Assembly: GCF_030499515.1 (NCBI RefSeq)
Contig: NZ_JASTWJ010000001.1
Span: forward strand, 930,001-994,000
From: Streptomyces sp. DT2A-34
Lineage (GTDB): Bacteria > Actinomycetota > Actinomycetes > Streptomycetales > Streptomycetaceae
DNA length: 64,000 nt
Direction: 5' to 3'
Position numbers and translations under genes: made by a program. This document shows, in pieces, positions 54,365 to 62,701 of this stretch (position 1 is its first letter; each line of letters begins with the position of its first letter). Under the pieces are notes generated by a model. It worked only from the letters and a program-made list of their open reading frames with translations. It ran no database searches and had not been told where the DNA came from.

Positions 54365-55189
54365 ATGAGCCGTCGTCCTTCCCGCCCCGTCCGTGTCGTC
54401 GCCGCTGCCCTGGCGGCAGGCGCGCTGCTGACCACCGCGGCCTGCTCGGACGACGACGCCGGAAACGGTGCACGGGCCTCGGAGGTCTCCGCGTCCCCCC
54501 TCGCGCGGAAGCAGCCGACCTACTCTCCCGGCCCCACTCTCGGCGAGGCCGGCGCACAGGCCGCGCTGATCACCGAGGCGGACATCGAGGACGACTGGAC
54601 GCAGGTCAAGGACACCACGGCCGAGAACTGGCACGACAGCCTGCTCATCGGCACCGTCGACGTCTCGGACTTCCTCACCGCCAAGGCCGACGCCGCCGAC
54701 TGTCAGCGGCTCCTCGACTCCCTCTTCGACGACGATCTGCTGGGCAGGCCGTCGGGGGCGTCCGCGCTGCGCGGCTTCGAGGAGGGAGACTCGCGCCTGC
54801 TGTACCAGGTCGCCGCCCATGACCGGACCGACCCGCAGGACTCCTTGGAGTGGATGGCGACCCTGCCTCAGAAGTGCGACCGGTTCACCGCGACCGACAA
54901 CGGCGAGGAGCGCACCGTCCAGGTCATCGAGACGTCGCTGCCCGACGTGGGCGACGCCCGTGAGGGCCTGCTGGTGACGGTGAAGGGTACGGTCGACGAC
55001 ACGCCCGCCACGCTCACCCTGAACGTCGCGGCCGTACGCGTCGGCGCCGACGCGATCACCGTCACGGCGGGCGGCCTCGACGGGGACGAGGACGACTCCG
55101 TCAAGCAGGCCCTGGAGAACGGCACCCAGCGCCTCAAGGACGTCCGGGCCGGCAAGACGCCCGCGGCGAGCCCCAGCGAGATCCAGTGA
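54365..55189 (+). CDS. lipoprotein of unknown function
   Basis: 274 residues with a lipoprotein signal (RRPSRPVRVVAAALAAGALL, lipobox TTAAC at about 22-26) and a globular domain of beta-rich character (ALITEADIEDDW; LEWMATLPQKCDRFTAT). It resembles other secreted actinobacterial lipoproteins without assigned function. It follows the response regulator by 109 bp in the same direction. Confidence 0.8.
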   Translation: MSRRPSRPVRVVAAALAAGALLTTAACSDDDAGNGARASEVSASPLARKQPTYSPGPTLGEAGAQAALITEADIEDDWTQVKDTTAENWHDSLLIGTVDVSDFLTAKADAADCQRLLDSLFDDDLLGRPSGASALRGFEEGDSRLLYQVAAHDRTDPQDSLEWMATLPQKCDRFTATDNGEERTVQVIETSLPDVGDAREGLLVTVKGTVDDTPATLTLNVAAVRVGADAITVTAGGLDGDEDDSVKQALENGTQRLKDVRAGKTPAASPSEIQ

Positions 55190-55324
55190 CACCTCCGGCA
55201 GTTCTCCCCGCCGCACGCCAACAGCCGTACCGGCTCTGCCGATTCCCGGGACAGCGTGATCAACGGGACGGCACAATGGCGGCGATGGCCGGTTTCGGTC
55301 GTTCGTGCGAGGAGAGGACGAGTC

Positions 55325-56134
55325 GTGAGTGATGGCCACACCCCGTCGGGCGGGTCGGCGAAGCTGAACACCGGTGTGGCGCACAACGCGCGCGTGTGGA
55401 ACTACTGGATCGGCGGCAAGGACAACTACGAGGTCGACCAGCAGGTCGGCGAACAGGTCGCCGGGATGTTCCCGATCATCCGGGACATCGCCCGCGCGGA
55501 CCGCGAGTTCCTCGGCCGGGCGGTGCGCTTCGTGGCCGAGGAGCGGGGCGTACGGCAGTTCCTGGACATCGGCACCGGACTGCCGACGGCGGAGAACACC
55601 CACGAGATCGCCCAGCTCGTCGCGCCCGACTCACGGATCGTGTACGTCGACAACGACCCGATCGTCCTCGTGCACGCCCGCACCCTGCTCACCGGCACCC
55701 GCGAGGGCGTCACCGCCTACATCGACGCCGATGTGCACGACCCGGACGCCATCGTCGAACGCGCCGGGCAGACCCTGGACTTCACCGAGCCCGTCGCCGT
55801 GATGATGCTGGGCATCCTCAACTTCGTCCTGGACTACGACAAGGCCCGCGAGATCGTGCGGCGCGTCCTGGCCGCGGTCCCCTCCGGCAGCCTCCTGGTC
55901 CTGACGCACCCGACGTTCGACTCCGAGCTCGGCGGCGAGGGCCAGATCCCGGCGATGAAGTTCTGGAACGAGAACGCCACGCCACCGATCACGGCCCGCA
56001 GCGGCACGGACATCGCCACGTTCTTCGACGGGCTGGAGCTGCTGGAGCCGGGCCTGGTGTCCTGCTCGCAGTGGCGCGCCCCCGGCTCCCCCGCCCCGGT
56101 GCCGCAATACGGCGCGGTGGCCGTGAAACCCTGA
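55325..56134 (+). CDS. SAM-dependent methyltransferase, DUF574 family (paralogue)
   Basis: 269 residues: YWIGGKDNYEVDQQ (about 28-41), FLDIGTGLPTAENTHE (about 79-94), VYVDNDPIVLVHAR, and LGILNFVLD. Clearly the same family as the protein at 44022. GTG 55325 with GAGGA upstream. Targets unknown; such proteins are abundant in Streptomyces. Confidence 0.87.
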   Translation: MSDGHTPSGGSAKLNTGVAHNARVWNYWIGGKDNYEVDQQVGEQVAGMFPIIRDIARADREFLGRAVRFVAEERGVRQFLDIGTGLPTAENTHEIAQLVAPDSRIVYVDNDPIVLVHARTLLTGTREGVTAYIDADVHDPDAIVERAGQTLDFTEPVAVMMLGILNFVLDYDKAREIVRRVLAAVPSGSLLVLTHPTFDSELGGEGQIPAMKFWNENATPPITARSGTDIATFFDGLELLEPGLVSCSQWRAPGSPAPVPQYGAVAVKP

Positions 56135-56203
56135 CGCCCAACAGGGAGCGCACGTGATGGCCGTGAAGTCGGTGGCCGCCCACCGCACCGGCTTCGGCCT
56201 GGA

Positions 56204-56335
56204 CCCGGCTCGGTCCTCGTGGCGAAGGCGCTGGAGATCACCCCGTTCCGCCAGCTGCTGTACAGCTCCGACGCGTATGGTCTGGCCGACCTCTATGGAC
56301 TGCCCGCCCCCGAACCCCGTCAGCCCCGCGACTGA
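56204..56335 (+). pseudogene. C-terminal fragment of an amidohydrolase
   Basis: A plus-strand frame reads VAKALEITPFRQLLYSSDAY then GLADLYGLPAPEP and stops at 56333-56335. The pattern LEITPxRQLLYSSDxxGL is typical of the C-terminus of amidohydrolases related to amidohydrolase 2. The upstream sequence in this frame shows no homology and there is no start, so only the tail remains, about 40 residues. Confidence 0.5.
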
Positions 56336-56368
56336 GCGTTCGCAATCCCCGGAAAGTATGATCAAGCA

Positions 56369-56905
56369 ATGTCTGACATGACCGAAACCACGCCCGGCTG
56401 GCTGTCCCCCGACGAGCTGGAGATGGCACGCGCTCGCATGCCGATCCTGTACGTCGAGGCCGTGCCCGTGCGCGTCGACGACAGCGGCGAGGTCACCAGC
56501 ATCGGCCTCCTGCTGCGCATCGGACCGGACGGTACGGTCAGCCGGACCCTGGTCTCCGGCCGCGTACTGCACCACGAGCGCGTTCGCGACGCCCTCCTGC
56601 GCCACCTGGAGAAGGACCTCGGCCCGGTGGCGCTCCCCCGCGTCCCGACCTCCCTGCAGCCGTTCACCGTCGCGGAGTACTTCCCGACGCAGGGCGTCAC
56701 GGCGTACCACGACCCGCGTCAGCACGCGGTCTCCCTCGCCTACGTCGTCCCGGTCACCGGCGACTGCCGCCCCCGCCAGGACGCCCTCGACCTGGTCTGG
56801 TTCAGCCCGCAGGAGGCCCTGTCACCGGCGGTGCAGAGCGAGATGCCGGGCGGGCACGGGGTGCTGCTGAAGCAGGCGCTGGCGCATGTGGGCTGCGTGC
56901 TCTGA
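56369..56905 (+). CDS. NUDIX-like hydrolase (DUF4916 type)
   Basis: 178 residues. LLLRIGPDGTVSRTLVSGRV (about 49-68) and a C-terminal VVPVTGDCRPRQDALDLVWF have the NUDIX-like fold layout, but a complete Nudix box (GX5EX7REUXEEXGU) is not seen, as in the DUF4916 group. The function is unknown. The 3' end overlaps the FAD oxidoreductase gene by 20 bp. Confidence 0.75.
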   Translation: MSDMTETTPGWLSPDELEMARARMPILYVEAVPVRVDDSGEVTSIGLLLRIGPDGTVSRTLVSGRVLHHERVRDALLRHLEKDLGPVALPRVPTSLQPFTVAEYFPTQGVTAYHDPRQHAVSLAYVVPVTGDCRPRQDALDLVWFSPQEALSPAVQSEMPGGHGVLLKQALAHVGCVL

Positions 56906-57941
56906 CCTGCGAGCGGGCCGCGGGGGCGGGCCCGTTGTCGTGGTCGGCGCCGGGATCGTCGGTGCGTCCGTGACGTACCACCTGGCGCGCTGTGGAGCGC
57001 CGGTGACCCTGATCGACCGGAGAGCCGCACCGGCGACCGGGGTGACCGGCGGTTCCTTCGCGTGGCTCGGGGGCTGGGGCGGTGACTGGCCCGGTGGCGC
57101 GGAGGATCTGCGGGGTTCGGTACTTGCGGACTACCGGCGGCTGGAGGCCGAGCTGCCGGACGTCGCGGTGCGCTGGAGCGGCTCGCTGACGTGGGACGGC
57201 ACTCCGGTGGGGCCTGATTTGGGCGAGGGCCGGTTCCGGGTGGGGGCCGACGAGATCAGGCGGATGGAACCTGGCCTGCGGGTGCCTCCGGACCGGGCCG
57301 TGCACACGCCGTCGGACGGTGGGGTGGATCCGGTGGCGGTCACGGGCGCGCTGGTGCGAGCCGCTCGCGCGCTGGGCGCTCAGGTGGTCCTCGGTGCGGC
57401 CGGAGTTGCCCTGAAGATCACCGGTAGCGGGGTCACAGGGGTGACCTCGTCCGCGGGGTTCCATCCGGCGTCGACGGTGGTCCTGGCGGCCGGCACCGCG
57501 GTCCCCGAGATGGTCGTGCCGCTGGGCGTCGAGCTGCCCATCGGCTCATCCCCCGCCTCCCTGGTGCGTCTCGCGGCGCCGCCCAGGCTGGTGCGCACGA
57601 TCGTCGCGGGGCCGGATTTCGAGGTGCGGGAAGGTCGGGAGGGGCAGCTGCTGATGACCGTCCCCCGGCCGTCCGACGGGGGCACCGCGCTGAGCCGTCT
57701 GCAAGCGGCCTTCCGCGGGGCGGACGGCTGCCGTGTCCTGGACTCCCGGGTCAGCGCCCGCCCGCTACCGGCCGACGGCCCCCTGCTGGGCCCTCTCATC
57801 CCGGGCGGGTCCGTGTACGTGGCCGTCCTGCACTCGGCCGTCACCCTGGCGCCCACGGTCGGACGGCTGGTCGCGCGGGAACTCGTCACCGGCGAAGCCG
57901 CCGCCGAGCTGCGCCGCTGCCGACCGAGGAGCGCCGCCTGA
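56886..57941 (+). CDS. FAD-dependent oxidoreductase (DAO family)
   Basis: 351 residues. Rossmann dinucleotide motif VVVVGAGIVGASVTYHLA (about 18-35), and ATGVTGGSFAWLGG following; the C-terminal PLPADGPLLGPLIPG fits D-amino-acid oxidase-type enzymes. It may oxidise an amino acid or amine. ATG 56886 overlaps the previous gene; GTG 56940 would cut into the FAD motif. Confidence 0.82.
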   Translation: MWAACSDLRAGRGGGPVVVVGAGIVGASVTYHLARCGAPVTLIDRRAAPATGVTGGSFAWLGGWGGDWPGGAEDLRGSVLADYRRLEAELPDVAVRWSGSLTWDGTPVGPDLGEGRFRVGADEIRRMEPGLRVPPDRAVHTPSDGGVDPVAVTGALVRAARALGAQVVLGAAGVALKITGSGVTGVTSSAGFHPASTVVLAAGTAVPEMVVPLGVELPIGSSPASLVRLAAPPRLVRTIVAGPDFEVREGREGQLLMTVPRPSDGGTALSRLQAAFRGADGCRVLDSRVSARPLPADGPLLGPLIPGGSVYVAVLHSAVTLAPTVGRLVARELVTGEAAAELRRCRPRSAA

Positions 57942-58007
57942 GGCGGCGATGCGACAGAGCGCCCTCAGAAGAGCAATTCGGCAGTCGGCTACGTGGTCCT
58001 CACGCGC

Positions 58008-58370
58008 TCACTCCGGCTCCCCGGCGTTGTGGCGGCTCGTGCCCGGCTCCCCGGCGTTGCGCTGGACCGTGCCCGGCTCTCCGCTGTCCCGGTGCCACTC
58101 CACCACCAGCTCGTCCTTCGTGCCGAAGCGGACCAGATGCCGGCCCACGACGTCCTCGAACAGCCCCAGGCGCTCGGCGTCGGCCTCCACCGACAGCAGT
58201 AGCGCCCCCTCGGTCGCGGCAAGGGTGCCGGTGCCGCCCTGAAAGACGATCCGGCCCTCCCCCGCCTCTTCGTCCCAGCTGGTCTGGCTGCGGCGGCCCA
58301 GGTGGGAGGCGAGTTGCTTGGCGTAGCGGTGCGGGCGGTCGGTGGCGACGCGTGCTTCGGAGCGGGACAT
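58008..58370 (-). CDS. DUF2218-family protein with a short C-terminal repeat
   Basis: 120 residues. The core ATDRPHRYAKQLASHLGR (about 9-26) and DVVGRHLVRFGTKDELVVEW match DUF2218. The last ~24 residues are three copies of a NAGEPGT-type unit (about 30 bp each). ATG 58370. Function of the family is not established. Confidence 0.8.
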   Translation of the reverse strand: MSRSEARVATDRPHRYAKQLASHLGRRSQTSWDEEAGEGRIVFQGGTGTLAATEGALLLSVEADAERLGLFEDVVGRHLVRFGTKDELVVEWHRDSGEPGTVQRNAGEPGTSRHNAGEPE

Positions 58371-58471
58371 GACTCGATAGTGCCGCAGGAAGACGAACGG
58401 CGGGCACGGTCCACGACCACACGATGTGCAAGGTATGGATGCGACGACATCCATCACCTGTCGCGCAAAAG

Positions 58472-58511
58472 CGACCAGCGGGTCTGCCATGATCGGCAAA
58501 CCCGCTGGTCG
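58472..58511 (-). terminator. terminator downstream of the second tRNA-Pro
   Basis: On the minus strand CGACCAGCGGGTTTGCC pairs with the later GGCAGACCCGCTGGTCG around the loop GATCAT (one mismatch), followed by GCTTTT. It begins 6 bp after the tRNA 3' end and is a clear intrinsic terminator. Confidence 0.85.
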
Positions 58512-58517
58512 ACACCG

Positions 58518-58591
<74 letters not shown>

Positions 58592-58715
58592 GTGCCGTCT
58601 GACCTGGGGTTTCCCCCGGCCGAACGCGCATGGAAACAATACCGCACTCGGGTCGGTGGTCGCGCACTCCTTTATCCGGGGTGCCCGGGATGTCCGCGGC
58701 ATGCCGGGCGGGTGA

Positions 58716-59075
58716 TCACTCTCCCGTTGGCAGGCCCAACTCGGGGTAGGCGTCCAGCAGGCGCGGCGGCGCGGCCTGGCGCCAGGAGTCGGCGAGGATG
58801 TCGCGCAGTTCGTCCTCGTCCTCGACGGCGGCGAGCCGGGCCCGCACCCAGGCGAACTGCGCCTCGTGGTCGGCTGTCCAGAACTTCTCCGGCTCGGCCA
58901 GGACGAGTTCGTCGCGCTCCTCCTTGGGGCAGCGCACCGCGATGGAGGTCTCGTCCTCGGGCAGTGTGGCGAACATCTTGCCCGCGACCCGGAACGTGGG
59001 CATGCTCCAGGCGATCTTCTCCGTCGTGTCCGGCAGAGAAAGGGCGATACGGCGTACGTCTTCGGCATCCGGCAT
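58716..59075 (-). CDS. MmcQ/YjbR-family DNA-binding-like protein
   Basis: 119 residues with the YjbR fold pattern: start EDVRRIALSLPDTTEKIAW (about 4-22), KMFATLPEDET, VRCPKEERDELV, and C-terminal ADSWRQAAPPRLLDAY. ATG 59075 fits the family's start. The fold is a double-wing; the molecular role is unclear. Confidence 0.87.
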   Translation of the reverse strand: MPDAEDVRRIALSLPDTTEKIAWSMPTFRVAGKMFATLPEDETSIAVRCPKEERDELVLAEPEKFWTADHEAQFAWVRARLAAVEDEDELRDILADSWRQAAPPRLLDAYPELGLPTGE

Positions 59076-59175
59076 GAGACGCACGGTAGCGGCCGGCACT
59101 GACAATCACCCGGTGAGAGGGTCCGGTCCGCCCCCCACGAGACGGACCCTAGAAGCTGAAGTTCATGAACGCCCC

Positions 59176-60070
59176 TAGGCGGTGTCTTCAAATGATCTTG
59201 AGTGGTGGATCATGGTCGGGTGATACGTCGACATGAACTGTCGGATGCCGAATGGGAGTTCGTCCGGCCGCTGCTGCCCGCATCGTTGCGGGGCAGGAAG
59301 CGGCTGGACGACCGCACCGTGCTCAACGGGATCGTGTGGAAGTTCCGTACCGGGACGGCCTGGCGGGACGTGCCCGAGCGGTACGGTCCGTGGGCCACGC
59401 TGCACACCCGGTTTCGCCGGTGGGCCCTGGACGGCACGTTCGAGCGGATGCTCCAGGCCGCCCAGTCGAGGGCGGACGCGAGCGGCGACATCGACTGGCT
59501 CGTGTCGATCGACTCAACCGTGGTCCGTGCCCACCAGCACGCTGCCGGGGCCCGAAAGGGGGCTCCGCAGCCCCGGACTCGGTCGGTCCCGAGGCGGCCT
59601 GACCAGCAAGATTCACCTGGCATGCGATGCCCTGGGACGCCCGCTCGCCTTCACCGTCACAGGCGGGAACACCAACGACTGCACCCAGTTCACCGCCGTG
59701 ATGGACGCGATACGGGTGCCTCGCCTCGGGCCGGGACGGCCCCGTGTCCGGCCCGACCACGTCATCGGCGACAAGGGCTACAGCTCCAAAGCGATCCGGG
59801 CCTGGCTCAGGCGGCGGGGCGTCGGCCACACCATTCCGGAACGTTCCGACCAGATCCGCAACCGGCTCCGGCGCGGCCACCGCGGCGGGCGCCCGCCCGC
59901 CTTCGACAAGCAGCTCTACAAGCGGCGCAACGTGGTCGAACGATGCTTCAACCGCTTGAAGCAGTGGCGAGGCATCGCCACCCGCTACGAGAAGACCGCC
60001 GAGTCCTACCAAGCAGCCGTCACCCTCGCATCGCTCCTGATGTGGGCGTGACATTTGAAGACACCGCCTA
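59176..60070. mobile_element. IS5-family insertion sequence (IS427-like), 891 bp
   Basis: Terminal inverted repeats GGCGGTGTCTTCAAATG (59178-59194) and its exact complement (60052-60068), flanked by a TA target duplication (59176-59177 and 60069-60070; CTAG if one counts the overlap). Inside is a DDE transposase in two frames. The element interrupts the last codons of the DUF1877 gene. Confidence 0.93.
59202..60051 (+). CDS. IS5-family DDE transposase, two overlapping frames
   Basis: Frame 1 from GTG 59202 gives the N-terminal half (DAEWEFVRPLLPASLRGRKR; first Asp in VSIDSTVVRAHQH). Near 59553-59562 (CGAAAGGGGG) the protein must move to the +1 frame, which gives GRSRGGLTSKIHLACDALGR, the second Asp (IGDKGYSS) and the final Glu (RNVVERCFNRLKQWR) up to TGA 60049-60051. 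All three catalytic residues survive if a +1 (or -2) frameshift occurs; otherwise the gene is broken. Confidence 0.88.
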
Positions 60071-60527
60071 GGCCGCGCTCGGCCGCCGCGGCGAAGAACT
60101 CGACCAACTCCTTGTAGGCGTACTCGAGCCAGCCCAGCTGACCCTCGGGGTCGAATGTCCACATGTTGGGGTACACGTCATCCTTCGCCATCCGCTCCGG
60201 GTCGTAGTGGGCCGCCAACCGCTCCCACGGGGTCTCCCGCAGCTGCCGTGCCAGGCCCTCTATTTGTTCCGCGTCCCACCCGAACAGGGTGCCGTCCTCC
60301 AGGATCACGAACCCGTCCATGAGGAACTCGAGCTCCACCTCCGCCTCGTCGAACAGGAACTGGAGGCCGCCCCAGGCCTTGTCCGGCCCTCCGTACGGGC
60401 GGTCCGGCGCCGGGAAGTTGTCGCTGTCGTACAGCCGGTGGACGTATTCATCGGCCCGACTCGGGTCCTTCGCCGCCCTGTCCAGCTCCTCCGTCGTCGC
60501 GCTGATGAACGAAATGCTCACGCCCAT
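60006..60527 (-). pseudogene. DUF1877 (YfbM-like) gene with IS-replaced C-terminus
   Basis: From ATG 60527 the protein begins GVSISFISATTEELDRAAKD and has the DUF1877 features (GPDKAWGGLQFLF; FGWDAEQIEGLARQL). The frame runs across the IS border at 60069 and ends 20 codons later inside the element (stop at 60006). If the element and one TA are removed, the frame continues ERGLGAFMNFSF to a natural TAG at 59149-59151. The core domain is intact, so the product may still function. Confidence 0.85.
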
Positions 60528-60620
60528 GCCAGGCAATCCCCCTCGGTGTACCGCTTGTTCGACCCGGTGTCGATCAACGACGGCGAGTGTTCCAGGCGGC
60601 ACTGACAATCGGGCGAACGG

Positions 60621-61133
60621 TCACAGGTACTTGTAGTAGATCGTCGTGGGCCGCAGAACTCCGGCCGGGCTCGCCGCGTAGTCGGGGATCACCCCGGCCC
60701 GGGTCCAGCCGGCCGAGTCGTACAGGCTCTCGGCGAGGCTGTCGGTCTCGGTGTCCAGGTGGAGGAGGGTGACCCCTGCACCTTTCGCCGCTTGCTCCGC
60801 GGTCGTCAGGAGTCTGCGGCCGAGGCCCTGCCCCCGCGCGTCTCGGTGAACCATGAGCTTGACCAGTTCGGCACGGTGGCGGCTGTTGGGTTTGTCGGGG
60901 AAGTCCAGGCTGACCGTGCCGACGGTTCGCCCGCCCTCCCGCGCCACCCACACGGCCAGCCGCCCGGCGCCGACGCCGGCCGCGCGGCCCTTCCACCAGG
61001 CCGTGGCCGCCGTACGGTCCAGGGGTGCGAGGAAGCCGATCGAGGCACCGTCCTCCACGGTGTCCACCAGCAGGTCGGCCAACTCCTCCACCCGATCCAT
61101 CAGTTGGGCCTCGTCCAGTCGCGTCACTGTCAC
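60621..61133 (-). CDS. GNAT-family N-acetyltransferase
   Basis: 170 residues. Acetyl-CoA-binding motif MVHRDARGQGLGRRLLTTAE (about 96-115), preceded by VGTVSLDFPDKPNSRHRAEL. GTG 61133 overlaps the stop of the XRE-cupin gene (GTGA), so the two are co-expressed. The substrate is unknown. Confidence 0.87.
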   Translation of the reverse strand: MTVTRLDEAQLMDRVEELADLLVDTVEDGASIGFLAPLDRTAATAWWKGRAAGVGAGRLAVWVAREGGRTVGTVSLDFPDKPNSRHRAELVKLMVHRDARGQGLGRRLLTTAEQAAKGAGVTLLHLDTETDSLAESLYDSAGWTRAGVIPDYAASPAGVLRPTTIYYKYL

Positions 61134-61714
61134 GGCAGCACCACCGCCAGGAGGTACCGCACCGCTCCGGGCCCCGCGCACCGGAAGCGTGTCGGCCCCC
61201 ACACGCGCATCCGCAGGCAGTCCCCGGCACCGAGGCGGTGCTCGACCTCCTGGACCGTCACGCCGAGTTCCCCTTCCAGCACCCAGATGTGCTGCTCCAA
61301 CCCCGGTACGGGCGGCCGGTCGTACACGATGTCGGCGCCCGCCGTGAGCCGGCCCTCGACGAGTTCGGCGCGCAGCCCGGTGTGCGGCGGCGACACGGAT
61401 CGTCGTACGAATCCGGAGGCCCGGTCCTCCCACACCGGCTGCTCGGTCGCCCGCACCAGCAGCGCGGGCTCGGACTCGACCTCGCTGAGCAGTTGGGACA
61501 TGGTCCGGCCGTAGACGTGGCACAGCCGGTTCAGCAGCGCGGCGGTGGGGCTGATCTCCGCCCGCTCGGCCCGGGACAGGGTCGAACGGCTGATGCCGGC
61601 GCGTTCCGCCAACTCCCCGAGCGACCAGCCGTGTTCGGCCCGCAGCTCGGCCAGGCGGGCGCCGAGGCGGGTGTCGACCGTGCTCGCGTCGACACCGTCG
61701 TCCGTCTGTTTCAT
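61130..61714 (-). CDS. XRE-cupin transcriptional regulator
   Basis: 194 residues: HTH (ELAERAGISRSTLSRAE, about 32-48) and a C-terminal cupin (LEQHIWVLEGELGVTV; LGAGDCLRMRVWGPTRF). ATG 61714 lies inside an inverted repeat (61706-61744), which suggests autoregulation. It controls itself and the GNAT gene, with which it forms an operon. In-frame upstream ATGs at 61726 and 61735 exist. Confidence 0.85.
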   Translation of the reverse strand: MKQTDDGVDASTVDTRLGARLAELRAEHGWSLGELAERAGISRSTLSRAERAEISPTAALLNRLCHVYGRTMSQLLSEVESEPALLVRATEQPVWEDRASGFVRRSVSPPHTGLRAELVEGRLTAGADIVYDRPPVPGLEQHIWVLEGELGVTVQEVEHRLGAGDCLRMRVWGPTRFRCAGPGAVRYLLAVVLP

Positions 61715-61744
61715 ATCCGGGACCATATCCCACATATGAAACAG
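61706..61744. promoter_or_regulatory. inverted-repeat operator over the XRE-cupin start
   Basis: CTGTTTCATAT (61706-61716) and its exact inverse ATATGAAACAG (61734-61744) flank a 17-bp spacer. The left arm contains the ATG at 61714. Such an 11-bp perfect inverted repeat across the start suggests that the regulator binds its own promoter or leader. Confidence 0.7.
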
Positions 61745-61760
61745 CGGCGTTACGGCAGGC

Positions 61761-62663
61761 TCACTCCCCCGCCGCCTCCCCGAGCGCTTCCAGCACAGGC
61801 CGGATCAGCGGGTGCTCCTCGGCGCCTCGGCGCACGGCCGCGAAGACCCGGCGCGTGGGCGCCACCCCGTCCACGGGCCGTACGACGACGCCCGTGAGGT
61901 CCATGCCGCGCAGCGCCGAGCGCGGTACGAGCGCCACGCCCGCGTCGGCCGAGGCGAGGGCCACGACCGCGCGGAAGTCGTCCGAGGAGTGTTCCAGGCG
62001 GGGCTGGAAGCCGGCGTTCTCGCAGGCCAGGACCACCACGTCGTGGCAGGGGTTGCCGGGGTACGGGCCGATCCACGGGTCCTTGGCCAGCTCGGCGAGC
62101 GGGACCTCGGCCGCGTCGGCCAAGCGGTGGCTCACCGGCACGACCGCGTCGAAGGGCTCGGCGTACAGCGGTACGTGGGACAGGCGCGGGTCGTCGGCGG
62201 GCGGCGCCCCCCGGTACTCGACGGCCACCGCGATGTCGACCTGCCGGTCCAGCACCATCGGCAGACTGGCGTCGCCCTCGGCGTCCTGGACGCGGATGCG
62301 GATGCCGGGGGACGTCCCGGCGAGGCGGGCCACCGCCGGCGCGACGACCTGGGCGATGCCGGTCGCGAAGGAGGCCACCGTGACCGTGCCGGCCGCGCCC
62401 GAGCTGTACGCCGCGAGCTCGGCCTCCGCACGCTCCAGCTGGGCGAGGACGGCGTTGGTGTGGCTGAGCAGGATCTCGCCGGCGGGGGTCAGCCGTACGC
62501 CCTTGGCGCCGCGTTCCACCAGGCGGTGGCCCGTCTCCTGCTCGAGCGCCGTCAGCTGCTGGGAGACCGCCGACGGGGTCAGATACAGCGCGGCGGCAGC
62601 CGCCGTCACCGTACGGTGGTCGGCCACCGCACGGAGAATGTGGAGCCGCCGCGCTTCGATCAT
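61761..62663 (-). CDS. LysR-family transcriptional regulator
   Basis: 300 residues. N-terminal winged HTH (VTAAAAALYLTPSAVSQQLT, about 19-38; ERGAKGVRLTPAGE) and a type 2 periplasmic-binding sensor domain (FATGIAQVVAPAVARLA; GVALVPRSALRG). It is 38 bp downstream of kbl in the same direction and may regulate threonine catabolism, or an amino-acid gene elsewhere. Confidence 0.88.
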   Translation of the reverse strand: MIEARRLHILRAVADHRTVTAAAAALYLTPSAVSQQLTALEQETGHRLVERGAKGVRLTPAGEILLSHTNAVLAQLERAEAELAAYSSGAAGTVTVASFATGIAQVVAPAVARLAGTSPGIRIRVQDAEGDASLPMVLDRQVDIAVAVEYRGAPPADDPRLSHVPLYAEPFDAVVPVSHRLADAAEVPLAELAKDPWIGPYPGNPCHDVVVLACENAGFQPRLEHSSDDFRAVVALASADAGVALVPRSALRGMDLTGVVVRPVDGVAPTRRVFAAVRRGAEEHPLIRPVLEALGEAAGE

Positions 62664-62701
62664 GGGATCGATTATCGCAATATGTCCGGGCCGGCCGGAC
62701 G

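Noticed and set aside
44022..56134. The two DUF574 methyltransferases as parts of a natural-product cluster.
   Set aside because: No PKS, NRPS, terpene or RiPP core gene is present in the window, and these methyltransferases are common as isolated genes in Streptomyces.
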